From Tachypleus tridentatus (lineage: Eukaryota > Arthropoda > Merostomata > Xiphosura > Limulidae), in assembly GCF_004210375.1 (NCBI RefSeq), contig NC_134830.1, forward strand, positions 64,334,326 through 64,398,325: 64,000 bases of DNA. The letters are read 5' to 3'. Every line of letters begins with the position of its first letter. Within the stretch, counting starts at the first letter, position 1. Positions 49,901 to 61,238 of this stretch are shown piece after piece. The notes under the pieces were generated by a model. It was given only the letters and a program-made list of their open reading frames with translations, was not told the origin of the DNA and searched no databases. Position numbers and translations under genes: made by a program.

Positions 49901-52900
49901 ACTAACTTTCTCATGTGCTTATAGGTACCTGAAAAATCAAAATAAGTTTGTAGACAATGTACAAAATGTTTGATACAAAACAGTTGTGTTATAATATGCC
50001 AATGAGGAAATGGTAGTTGGAGAGAAAGAGTTAAGTATGTTTTTGAATAAAGATTTTTACTCCAAAAATGCACTATTTTTAATTTGTTTTTCTTATAAAA
50101 TTAAATTTTTTTTGCTTTTCTCTAGGTTCAGAAACTCACTTTAGAGTCTGCATTGTATCCCATCATTTTGAGGAACAGTCACTTGTGCAAGTAAATTTTC
50201 AAACAAGAAACATTATACATTAGATATTGTCATGCTTTAAATTTATGTCTTTTTGAAATGATAATGAATATTTTATTGTAATAATTGTTGTTTTTTAATG
50301 TTATTGTTTTTTACAATTGTTTTACATTTTTAATTGCATGAATTAAGTACATAAAACTGAAAAAATTATCTTCTAATGTTTATCATTTATCCATGTATAC
50401 TGGGATGCACTATATTGTAGAACAGATGCAATACATACTGTGAATATTAACTCTGATTTATTGAAGCTGGATATTTGTACTGAAATATGTAATATAGTAA
50501 TGATTATTTACAGCGTTCTCTTATGTTTGTAAGACTGTTAGTTGGAAAGTCATTTTACAATATGTATATTTTATTAGTTACTATAAATATTGCAGGAGTT
50601 GCAAGGACATACACCCAACACACTTTCAACTTAATTATCATTAAGAAGTTTTCAGATGCAGTTTTTTCTTAAAGTTATTCATTTCTGATGTGTAATAAAG
50701 ACTCAGTACTATAGGGTGAACCATTGTAATTAATTAGTAAAATCAGAATTTGCTTGCTGCTAAAGTTACTGTTATTGTATTTTTGAATTAATTATTCAGT
50801 TAAGTGGCTTCCTCACTAAATTTTATTTTAGTTTTTCCTTTATTTTTGAAATATGTTTATAAAGTGATCATCAATGATTTGTTATTTTAGGATTTCATAT
50901 TTTCTCAGCAATCATACCTAAACATTTTTTCCTTTTGTTCAATCACTTACACATACTTGCTCAAACAAAGATAATGCTCAGTTTTCCTCAGTATTTTATT
51001 ATTGCTATACACAGTTTCTCTTGTGAGATGATGGCATCCATCAATCAATGTGTGGAACTTAATGGGCTTTCAGACCTTCCAAGTTTCACCACTGAATGGA
51101 GTACTTTTAATTTTCATACTTATTATCTGCTGGCTGAAATTTCTTACATCTTAGACAGTACTGCATAAATTATAAAAGATTAATTTTGTTACTGTCACTA
51201 AACTGATATTTAGAAGAGTTATGTTCCAGTCAATTGTTTCATGCCTGTGTTTTCTTTCAGTGTTTTCAGCCATTTGTAAAAGGATTGTTGTTTGAAAGAA
51301 AATAAAAAGAAAGGGGAAGAAGTGAAGCTTGTGGGTTATTCAAATACAACTTATAGGCTTTAGCACTAATGTTTGCTATATTTTATTATTTTTTTTACAA
51401 TTGTAATAAATTAGGTATGGAAAATTAGATTAAATCTGCTGGGTGATGTATTGTCACATCTTCCTAGGTCCCATTTCTGCACATAACTCCAAAGCAAAAA
51501 TAGTCTCCCATACTGTAATTTGTATATTAATGTTATTTTTATCAGTGATCCTTACTATTGCATTTATTTTGGCTAGCTTTTCTTAACTTACGTAATTGCA
51601 CTCCCCATAGGTTTGGAAGTTCCTTTTTAATGTGCATTGTAACTGATTGATAGCAAAGGTAAAATCAGTGTATTGTTTCACTCTGGTGTAAAATCTTCCT
51701 AAACTATTCCACATATATATGAAGATGTTTTATATACCTTATTTTCTATCAAAACTCAACTTTACATAATGAAATCATTGAAAAATATGGAGATACCATC
51801 AGTAGTGGCTTTTGAAATTCAGGTTGATTATTCTATATTAAATCCTCTTTAGAATAATACTTGTTAAATTCTTGAATACAAACATTGTGGAATATAATAT
51901 TAGGTTAAAATGCTGTGTGTCAGGAAATAACTGATAGTAAGAATCTGTTCATATATCCTGATGACATTGAATGTAATAAAATGTGAAATACAGATTTATG
52001 CTACATTACAAAACAGATTTGTAATTATGTATCTTTTCATTTTAAATTCTATGATTATATTTGTTTCTTATCATCCCTTCTCTATGTTACAAGTTTCATA
52101 CATGAATGTAAGATAATGTTTGAGATAAATGTAAGTATTGTAGCAATAGAGTTAAAATCTTCGTTATAATTCTGCTATACATGTGATGCTTAGCCTAAAG
52201 AAAATTTTGTAACAAAAACAAACTATCCAATATCATGAATAATAATAAAAACTTCTACCTTGCATTGAATGACAAAACAAATGATTTTATAATGAATGTA
52301 ATAAATATTTACAAAATATTAATATATTTTACTCTCAATAATTTCTCACTAGTAAACCAATACAGTGAAATAAATATTTTTTAGAGACACAGGCATGTGA
52401 ACCATGTTCTACAAGATGAATTAAAAGGTCCTGTTCATGCTTTAGCTATTGAGGTAAGAAATACTTTGCTATATTAGTAGTTAGTTATGGATAAAAAAGC
52501 AGTAAAACAATAAGATTAAATGAAAGCAGGTGTGTAAGGGCTAAAGAACTGAAGATTTTAAGGTATATATAACTGTAACTGTCTGTTACAAATTTCAGTA
52601 ATTTTATAAATTATTTGATATTCATGTAGAAGGTTCTAGAGATTATGTAAATGAAACATAAAGATATTGAGATACAAAAATATTTTTATTAACTTGTAAA
52701 TCACATTCCACTCAGACTAATGAATCTTTAGTTGAGATAATTTACTAAAATTCTGATTTTTCTTTAACAATATACTTATATTATTTACTAAAAGCTTACC
52801 AAATCTAATGAAGATACACAAAATAGATTTAAGATTGCAGTAAATATTTATTTCTTTTATCCAGTGAACCAGTCTTTTGTACATAGGGTAAAAGAAGAAT

Positions 52901-53828
52901 AAATAAATAACTTCTAAACAGAGAAACTACTTTTTTATTTATTGGCACAGGTCAACATATAAAAGGTTGCTGACTTGAGTGGGCAAGACTTGCATACAAG
53001 ACACTGAACAGTTGCACTCTGACCTCAAAATGAACTCTTTAGAGTTTATATACTTAAGAACAAAAAAGTAAACCTTTTATAAAGAAGTAAATACCCAACT
53101 TTCTAAATTAAAAGTGAAAGAAATGTATTCTCATAATATTACAGGTTCACACCTGGAGCATAAGTAGTAAGGAAATAGTAGCAAACTCAAAGCTGTAAAG
53201 TTTTACATCTGAAAAAAAAAGAAATTGAAGTAAAATATTTTAACATAAAACATATAATATCCTTCATACATAAAATGACTGGTCAAATTTAAATCACAGT
53301 AATGATTGCATTTTTCACCAGTGAACTACTTGTCATAATTGTTTAAGAAATTAACTTGTCTTCTAAGACTCTGGCTTAGAAAGGGGGAAAAATACTTTTA
53401 TGAACCTAAATATTATTATATAAATTTGAAATTAGTTTTCAGTTTCTCAGATTAATTCAACTGACAGTTCTAAAAAAAAGAAAATCAAAGCAGTTACGTG
53501 TTTTATTCAGTTATGCATTAAGAGGATAATAGAACCCAGATACAATGGTTCATTGCTTGAAAAAAAATAGTAACTGAATGTTAGTTTCAAAAGTACTGAT
53601 GATCTAAAAAGTAATCTTCACAACTAGTATAAAAATGTCTTAAGAAATAACAGGCTATTTAATTTTATTATTGTGTCATAGGCTAAGCATTCAACTTACA
53701 GATATCACTTTCACTGATTATACGGTTTTTACTTTTTGTTGTTTTAGACATTTACACCTTCTCAGTGGGAATCTAATGAAATAAGGAGGAATAAGTCACC
53801 ACCATGTAGAGGTGGAAAGAGGGTATAG
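46868..53828 (+). CDS. BOLA1: BolA-family protein, BOLA1-like, 5' end missing
   Basis: Exons 48997-49047, 49238-49289, 50126-50190, 52385-52453 and 53748-53828 join in phases 0, 1, 0, 0 to give a complete BolA domain and a stop. A further exon at 46868-46959 joins in frame upstream. Key stretches are NESSKHNVPKGSETHFRV, QRHRHVNHVLQDEL and GPVHALAIETFTPSQW, then KSPPCRGGK. This order and the SPPC.GG tail match animal BOLA1 rather than BOLA2 or BOLA3. BOLA1 partners the monothiol glutaredoxin GLRX5 in mitochondrial [2Fe-2S] handling. The segment before the domain is Lys/Arg-rich, which could fit a mitochondrial presequence, but the start codon was not found. Introns are 0.2-2.2 kb, and all borders are GT-AG. 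Confidence 0.9.
48997..49047 (+). CDS. BOLA1: BOLA1-like exon (EELIKSSIKEKL)
   Basis: The 17-codon exon lies between ttgtttccag and gtaagt. EELIKSSIKEKLLKHFQ corresponds to the first helix of the BolA fold (G-P-V-E-x-x-I-x-x-K-L in vertebrate BOLA1). Confidence 0.85.
49238..49289 (+). CDS. BOLA1: BOLA1-like exon (beta strands, NESSKHNVPKG)
   Basis: The 52-nt exon lies between ttttttctag and gtaagttt and ends in phase 1. It encodes the strand-loop segment carrying the His of the BolA loop (KHNVPKG), where mammalian BOLA1 has G-H-A-V-P-P-G. Confidence 0.88.
50126..50190 (+). CDS. BOLA1: BOLA1-like exon (SETHFRV core)
   Basis: The 65-nt exon lies between tttctctag and gtaaat. SETHFRVCIVSHHFEEQSL is the most conserved BolA segment (S-E-T-H-F-R-V). 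Confidence 0.92.
52385..52453 (+). CDS. BOLA1: BOLA1-like exon (RHRHVNHVLQDEL)
   Basis: The 23-codon exon lies between atattttttag and gtaagaa. It encodes the helix with the R-H-R-x-V motif and the strand GPVHALAIE. Confidence 0.92.
53748..53828 (+). CDS. BOLA1: BOLA1-like terminal exon with stop
   Basis: The exon follows acceptor ttgttgttttag and encodes TFTPSQW...NKSPPCRGGKRV, then TAG at 53826-53828. The C-terminal SPPC-R-GG tail is typical of BOLA1. Confidence 0.9.
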   Translation, partial: TFTPSQWESNEIRRNKSPPCRGGKRV

Positions 53829-54240
53829 ATGGTGTGTATCAAGCTGCAACCTGCTGGCTAGTTGTGAAATCAAAATGTAGAATATTACATGGTTGGAGAA
53901 AATGAATATTTAGAAACTTTTATTTTCAGCAAATGTTTGTTTCTTTTAAATGTGATAACAGTTGAAAAGTTTCCACGTGGAATTGACAAAATTAGCATTA
54001 ACAGTTAATTTCACATATTTGTTTAATATGCGTAGTAAAATTGTTTTACATTTGTATTCAAATTATTGGATTAGTAGTTGTATTTTTCAGACTTTCGGAA
54101 TTTCTGGTATCTTATAATATATCCTTGGTCATAATGTACTTCTGGTTTTGACATCCACATCTTCAGTAAGATGTATAATTCCTTTTGCTACTGCTTTATT
54201 GTATTCCTTCCAAAGAGACTAATAAAAAGCTACCATTGAA
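53829..54240 (+). terminator. BOLA1-like 3' UTR and candidate polyadenylation signal
   Basis: AATAAA occurs at 54221-54226, ~395 bases after the stop codon, in T-rich sequence. It is the nearest well-placed canonical signal. The actual cleavage site cannot be read from sequence. Confidence 0.45.
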
Positions 54241-57200
54241 TGATAGCAATCCTCTTTTTTTGTGTAATAAGTTGTTTAGTGTTGTTGTTTGTTGAACTTT
54301 CCAGTTGAATAGCAGGATACTAATTACTCAGTGTAACTATTATATTAATTATCTATGAAAACAATCAAAAATTAAAATTGATATTTCTTTTATAGAACAT
54401 TTAAAGTAAACCTTTTTTTTTTCTTTGTAGGACTGAGAAGGTGAGATGGGAAAAGTCTTGTGAACCTTCCAGTTTCACAGTTGATTAGAGTGATATAATG
54501 TGTTGTTAGTGTAGCTTCTGATGTATTGTTATGTTGTAGTAACATGAAGAGATTTATACAGAACTTGTTTTCCTAAGTTATATATGTGAAAATTGCCAAG
54601 AGAAAAGTTTTTGAGCTTGTGTACCTGAAATGTGTATGGTTTAATTGTCAAGCATGTTATCAGTTTCTGCAATCAGTCTATGCTAGATACTATTGTTTTA
54701 AGCTTGTTTCTTGTACATATCTGTAACATGGTGATAGTAGTTTCTGTAGTAAACAAGAATTTGGTAACATTGACAGAATTCTGAATATCTTCAATATCTT
54801 CCTGAGTCACCTTCATGAGTACTTTTACAGATCCTGTACAGAGACTATCTTTATATCTACCTTGTCTTTTATATTTTTAACATATCAATTTGTTTTTTTT
54901 CTTTAAGCAGCTGTTGTTTTGTTAACTTCTACCTAAAATTTTGGTAAAATCCAGTCTTTAGTTCTGAATTTTTAAACTGTTTCTGAAAGATAGATATTAA
55001 TTTCCACCTTTATGCACTTGATAGTATCTGTCATTCATTGACATTTTAATTGAATTGACTTGGGAATAACAATAACTCACAGAAGTAAGGCTTAATATAA
55101 AACTGTTCCATCCAAAATAATTACAATTCTCCAATAACTTCACTTTAATTGAGGCAATTCTTTAACTGGTACATGAATTCAGGCCTAATTGAGTAATGAA
55201 ATATGAATAATGAAGCTTAGCCTTTCTCATATATAATACTAATTTAATTGTAACTAACATACATTAAATTCTTGTATTAATAACTTTTGCTGTATTATGA
55301 GATATTTAATAAATGTATGGAAAGGTGTAGTTCATGAGACACAATTACTCCAGGCCAGTCATGTCCAAGATGTTAGTACGTCAGCCTTGACAGTAATCTG
55401 GGGTTTGAGAAATGCCACTGAACACACCGTACACGTGTATCACTAGGTGGTGTAAAATCTCCTTCTTCTTGCTCTTATGCTCCAAGAATGCTCTTTTTTC
55501 TCAGTCATAAAAACATGGTACATCTATTAAAAATGCATCTGATCCAATTTTCTGCAAGCTATTAGAAGATTTCAGCTTTAAAATGTGAAGTATGCATGGA
55601 CTTTCAGGTATTTATAATAAAGATTTAATTATTGTGTGCTATTGAGTGTTAATACATAAGAATTTGCTGTCTAGTTTTAAATCTCAAGTGTTTATAAGAC
55701 CATCTGAATAGGAATAATAAAATCTGTTTGTTTCTTATTTCTTTTCTACCCTACATTTATCATAGAAAATGCAGAGTCCTAATAATGTCCTTTAAACAGC
55801 CCTTACACATAAAAACAAAGCCTTATAATACTATAAAAATGTTACTTTTTTGTCAAGGAGTCCCTGCCCTTTTAATATAATCTGCGCATTACTAGTTGTG
55901 GGAGTATAATAAAATTAATGGTCATACCCTTTATTTGGTTAAAAGAATTGGGCAAAGCCAAATAATATAACACCAAATTTTCTTTCAAGAGAAAATAATT
56001 AATTCAAAGAACTTTCACACGTGAAATATATTTCAACCTAAAAGTGAACACCTAACTTTACAACTATACATTACCAAATCTTAGTTAATAAAAGCAAGAC
56101 TACTTTAGCTCAATTTTTACACTGTTGCACATAAACTTTCAAAATTAACAATGTCTTTTTACAAGATTTAAATCCTCTCTTCCACTTTTTAATATTTGCT
56201 GATTTACATTTCTGTTATAAATCATCTGATTCATACTCTTTAAAATATTTAAATAGCAAGTTCTATATATTGCTTGATCAGGCAACCAAGTGTGAACTCC
56301 TAACAAGCTTTTGAAGAACATGAATGTTGATTTGGTTCAAGTGTTTATATGCAGTACTTTCAAAACCAGTGAAAGTCCATGTTTTTACACTAGTCACAAT
56401 GTGGTTCTATCTTGTATAAAACACATCCACTAGAGAAAGGTAATGCATCTTGGTACCAAAGTAACAACAAATTGGAGTTGTTTTTTTTTAAGTTTTGAAG
56501 CTTGTGAAAAATTAATGAAACAATCTATTTGGCATTCAAAAGTCAGTACTTTCAACGTCCATTCAAAACTTCATGCCAAAATGGCGAGCTCCAGCTGTTG
56601 GAGGTTTCTTGTGTAATATCAGTCTTCTTTCATGGTACCACTAATATCAGCACTGGGATAAAGGACACTGGTAAACCAGTACATGTAGCAATGAATTCTG
56701 ATGTTAACTGTTTCCATGGGATGCATGTATGTATAGATTTCAATACCTTCTATGGCACCACTAACATCAAGACTGGAATTCTTTATACTATTTCTTATAC
56801 TGATCAGAAATTGTGTAGATTCAGAATTCATTACCACTGCATATAGCACTATCACATGTAGCTATTTTTAAGTAGTTGGTGTTAAGGTAACAGTTGTAAA
56901 TGCTGTCAATAACTGGCAACTAATGCTAAACATAACACTGTTGTCTATTTTGTATGAATTATTTGTATCACCTTATTCTAGCAAACACCTGTCTCTGTGC
57001 CCAATAGGCTCTTGAACATATGTGTCATGTAAACCTAAGAATATCACTACCTATTTACATTGCACTGATGTGTGTTGCATTGTCTCAGGAAAAAAACATT
57101 AGTTTCTTCTGATATGACTGCTATGTTCCTGCCTTGCTTTTGTTACATTAAACTTGAACATTGATGTAACTAGTCATTACATCTGTAATGATAAAATATT

Positions 57201-57330
57201 TGCTTTCAAGATGGTCCTTTGATAACACTTTACATTTTGTTTGTTGTAGTTGCATACCAATACAGGAGTTTATTCTTTATTGTACATTTCTAACTTATAT
57301 TGAATAAGTGTACTGTCATAGTGAAAATAG
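54241..57330. other. Unassigned sequence downstream of the BOLA1-like gene
   Basis: AT-rich; only the small duplication at 56619-56785 and a doubtful SINE-like stretch at ~55352-55430 (ccagtcatgtccaagatgtt) stand out. Confidence 0.5.
56619..56785. repeat. Short tandem duplication (~128 bp apart)
   Basis: catggtaccactaatatcag at 56632 and tatggcaccactaacatcaa at ~56752 lie in similar context (cttctttcat / ccttctatgg; cactgg / gactgg). Confidence 0.55.
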
Positions 57331-58232
57331 TTGGTTGGGTGATTTAGTGTTTTATGGCACAAAGCAGCTGGGCTATCTGTACTAAATGTCCAGTAAAAAG
57401 GTAAAAATAAAGTAAATGTAGTAAAATTCATAAAAGGAGATAAAGGTAAAACAAAACAGCATTTAAAAACATAAATAGCATAAAACCAATGTTGACATCT
57501 AGTCTACAATGTTAAGAGAGAAACCACAGCAAGAGAAGTTGTAAAGGGCTTTCTGTAACATAATGGTAATTATCATAACCTGCCAGGAAGACTAACAGTT
57601 AAGTACAAGAACCACCGTCAGTCACCTAAAGTTGGCCTTTCCAGTCCTGGTTCTGGGTTGTGTGTCATTACAGCCATTATCAAAAAGTAAAGTAGTAAAA
57701 GTTTTAAAAGACATGCAGCAAAATTGTAATAATAACTCACCAGGATGACTAACGAGTAGTTCAAACAGCAGCGTTAGTCACCTGAAGTTGGCCTTTCCAG
57801 TACTGGTGTCGAGTTATTTAATGTTACGGCCATTTTCTAATTCAAATCGAACTAGAGAGATTGTGACTCTTAAAAGGGAATCACAATAAAAAAAAGTTTA
57901 ATGAAGAAATATAAAACTTAAATGACATTAAAAATATTAATGGCCTTTAAAAAACTAGAAACTTTATCAAGGTGGACAGTGTCACCATCACCAATAACAC
58001 TGTCTAATGTTATGGACAAACCTTGGGACAGAACACGTATAAAATGGTGCCGTCGTTGAGTGTCATAACAATGGCAAGTAACGTGTGGCTTATAGTTATT
58101 TCAGTGTTACATAGACTATACACATTGGTGCATCAGTTTCAGATAAAAGAAAGTGATGAGGTAAAAACCTGTGACCAATGAGGAGCCTAGCTGGAACAAC
58201 TTCCTCCTTCCAATCCTACAAAAGCAAGACAC
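57331..58232 (-). repeat. LINE 3' UTR with duplicated module and SINE-like tail
   Basis: Two diverged ~115-bp copies lie in tandem (57575-57690 and 57725-57840). They share the gactaac...cagt/ttagtcacct(a/g)aagttggcctttccagt pattern. The outer end 57331-57395 (ggcacaaagcagctgggctatctgtactaa... in pieces) resembles the tails of the window's SINE families. Confidence 0.7.
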
Positions 58233-58709
58233 TCAAAGTCCAAAATGGAGCTTTATTTGGAAAAGCTTGTTTCTGCGTTGCTCACTCCAAATCGACTGCC
58301 AGCTGGCACGAAGCCAAGCCTTGAATACAGGTCCATAATCCATGTGTGGAATAGGCACTGCTGTGATCATGTCAGAGCAGATATATTTAGCTGCTGTGTC
58401 TGCAAGCTCGTTCCCGAGAATACCAACATGGCCTGGTATCCACAAAAACTAGATAGAAGTAGATGTTAATGAGAAATGGGCCAGTCAGTTTTGAATATCA
58501 GCAAGAACAGGGTGTAAACCAACGTGAAGCAATTCCAGAGCCAGTAGAGAATTAGGCGAGTCAGTATAAATAGTGCAGTTGGAGTACTGCTCAGCTTCAA
58601 TATGATCCAGGGCAAGAGAAATGGCATACAGTTCAGCAGTGAACACAGAAGCTGTAGAGGGGATTCTGCATGCAACCACCAAACCACAACAAACCATGGA
58701 AGAGCCCAC
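58233..58709 (-). pseudogene. LINE ORF2 RNase H domain and C-terminus, broken
   Basis: AELYAISLALDHIE, YTDSPNSLLAL and WIPGHVGILGNELADTAAK are the RNase HI motifs with E, D and H/D catalytic positions in order. A frameshift at ~58470 separates them. Its presence places the element with RNase H-bearing lineages (I, Loa, Outcast-like) rather than classic Jockey or CR1. Confidence 0.85.
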
Positions 58710-59853
58710 ACAGTCACCTCATTTGGAACCATCCATATAAATTGGAATGGAAAGATTGTTTGAGAGATGTTCAGTAAATAAAAGATATATATCTTTAACA
58801 TAGAACATCGATCCACTCCCCAACTGGTGGTAGAGAAGACATGGAGGATGTTCAGTGCTCTTGTGCATTTGATCTGTAGCTGCTTTAAGTGTGGTATAAA
58901 GGTCAGCTTATGATTAAAGATAAGCCCCAAGAACTTGGTCTCAGGGACCACTGGCAGCAAAACTTCACTGATATAGAGTTCAGGATTAGGGTGAATACCC
59001 CGTTGGTGGCAAAAGTGCATGCAAACGGTTTTAGAGAGAAAAAAATTAAAGCCGTTCACCGTAGTCCACTTCAGTACACGACTGAGGGCAGTTAAAAGCT
59101 GCCGCTCAATATATCACATGTTCGACGAGTGACACGAGATGTGAAAGTCATCAACATAGAGCCCATTTGCAACAGTGAGAGAGTTGTTCAATGATGGCAT
59201 TTCTCTTTATACTGAAAAGTGTAACACTCAAAACGCAGTCCTGAGGGACCCCAAGTTCCTGTAGAAAAGAACAGGAAAATGTCGAACCCACACGAACTTG
59301 GAAACTCCTGTCCATTAAAAATTTTTTTTAATAAACATGGGTAAATGGCCACATAACCCATATATATGGAGGTCTCGCAAAATGCCATACCTCCATGTTG
59401 TGTCATAAGCCTTCTCGATGTCAAAGAATATTGATGCAAGATGTTGTCGTTTGAGAAAGGCTTCTCTGATTGATGTTTCAAGTCGAATTAGGTGGTCTGT
59501 GGTGGAGTGATGTTTTTGGAACCCACACTGCGTGGAGAGAGGAGGTTGTTTGATTCGAGGAACCAAACAAGACGAGCATTAACCATCCTCTCTAAGGTCT
59601 TACAGAGACAGCTCATCAAAGCAATTAGACAGTAGTTTGAAGGAATCTTGGGATCTTTCCCAGGCTTAGAGAAAGGTAAGATAATAGTCTGGCACCAGGC
59701 ATTAGGAAAAACATTCTCCTGCCAGATCCGTTTAAAAACATTTAGAAGAATATCAAGAGAAGCAGTAGAGAGATAGTGCAGCATGTCATAGTGTACATCA
59801 TCAGGCTCAACAGATGTACTGCCAGACCAATGAAGGGCCATTTTTAGTTCCAC
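58710..59853 (-). pseudogene. LINE ORF2 reverse transcriptase domain, broken
   Basis: Motifs are spread over several frames: PFSKPGKDPKIPSNY (fingers), FFDIEKAYDTTW (motif A, catalytic Asp), GVPQ-x-C-VLSVTLF (motif B, ~59250) and YVDD at 59147-59158 (motif C), then KTVCMHFC and ETKFLGL. All key residues are still present although frameshifts separate them. Confidence 0.85.
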
Positions 59854-60151
59854 CAGTGTAAAGGAAAAGTCAGTTTAAAAGGAAAGAGGTGAACGCTCTA
59901 TCCGAGTCTTGATGGCCAAAAAGGTGGAGGAATAACCAGAAGTGGTAGATATCCAGCAAAAGCTTACACCTAGAGTATCGACGATGCTCCGGATATTAGC
60001 TACATCTTGGCCATCACAGAGTAATATCTAGAGGGGACAGAAATGTAGTTCCTACTGACCTTTCAAACTGTGTCCCATATGACTTTGGAACTGGTAGTAG
60101 AAGATATGCCAGTTGTGAACTTAATCCAAGATTCCTTCTGGCTCTGATGTC

Positions 60152-61122
60152 CTACCCACCTTGCATGTGCACAGGCCTGCTGGAAAGCAATGTGGTTTGA
60201 AAGTGTGGGATATCTATGGAAAGTATCCCAGGTCTGTTTTTGAGCCTTCCGTGCCATGTGGCAGGCAGGATTCCACCACGGACGAGGATATAGTGGAAAC
60301 GTGTCAAGGTTTTAGGAATAAATTGCGCAGCTGCTTGTATAATACAGTCAGTTACTGGTGCCACACAGTCCTCTATTGATGGCTGACAGACGAAGGCAGG
60401 ATCAAGTTCTGCGAGAGCAGTGAAAGAGGGCCAGTCTGCCTGATCCAGCTTCCACCAGGGCACACAGGTTGGGTGGCATCGACCACAGCCAGTCTTTCTC
60501 AAAAGTATAGGAAAATGATCACTGCCTTGTGGATTATTGTCAACTGTCCATGAAAAATTGGAAAATAATGAAGGGGAGCAAACAGTAAAGGACTGATTAG
60601 GTGCATGAAAATAAGTGGAAGAACCAGCATTGAAAAGAGAAAGGTTGTGATCGGAGAGCATATGCTCTCAGAGCAACTCCTACCATCAATAACAGCACTT
60701 CCCCAGAGGGGATGATGTCCATTAAAGTCCCCCAGGATTAGAAAGAGAGATGGGAACTGTTCAATAAGAGCATCAAGGTCTGATTGATCAAATGTCTTTC
60801 CAGGTGACAGGTAGATAGAACAAACAGTGATGGTATTACCCAAGGAAACACAGATGGCTACGGCCTCCAAGGGTGTGTTAAGTGACAAAGACAGGGTGGA
60901 CACATGCTGATCAACCAACATTGCCACCCCTCAATGTACTCATGCATCACACAGCCTGTCATTTCTGTACAGAGAAAACTGCCAAAAGGTGACTGTATTG
61001 GCAGGTTTCAGAAATGTTTCCTGTAAGGAAAGACATACAGGATGGTAGGAAGCAATCAGTGTTTTGATGTCATCCAAATTAGATCGTAAACCTCGACAGT
61101 TCCATTGTATCAAGGTGGCCAT
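60152..61122 (-). pseudogene. LINE ORF2 endonuclease domain, broken
   Basis: The start MATLIQWNCRGLRSN is the standard N-terminus of exonuclease-endonuclease-phosphatase domains in these LINEs. SLQET, then LILGDFNGHHPLWGS and GSDHFPI, are catalytic motifs in the right order. A stop at ~60940 and a frameshift near 60600 break the frame. The domain nicks target DNA to prime reverse transcription. Confidence 0.85.
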
Positions 61123-61238
61123 TTTTAATGACGTGTCAGCGAATTAGCTGGAGAACTCTTCTGTTTACGACCACGTCTTTTTTTCTTGCTGTCCTTATTC
61201 TGGGGAGGCCTATCAACCTCCATGGATCCTTCCCTGTG

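Noticed and set aside
55352-55430. Possible family A SINE head
   Set aside because: Only scattered matches to the head and none to the body; too weak to list as a copy.
58245-58469. Plus-strand frames across 58.2-62.8 kb
   Set aside because: They are antisense shadows of the LINE reading frames.
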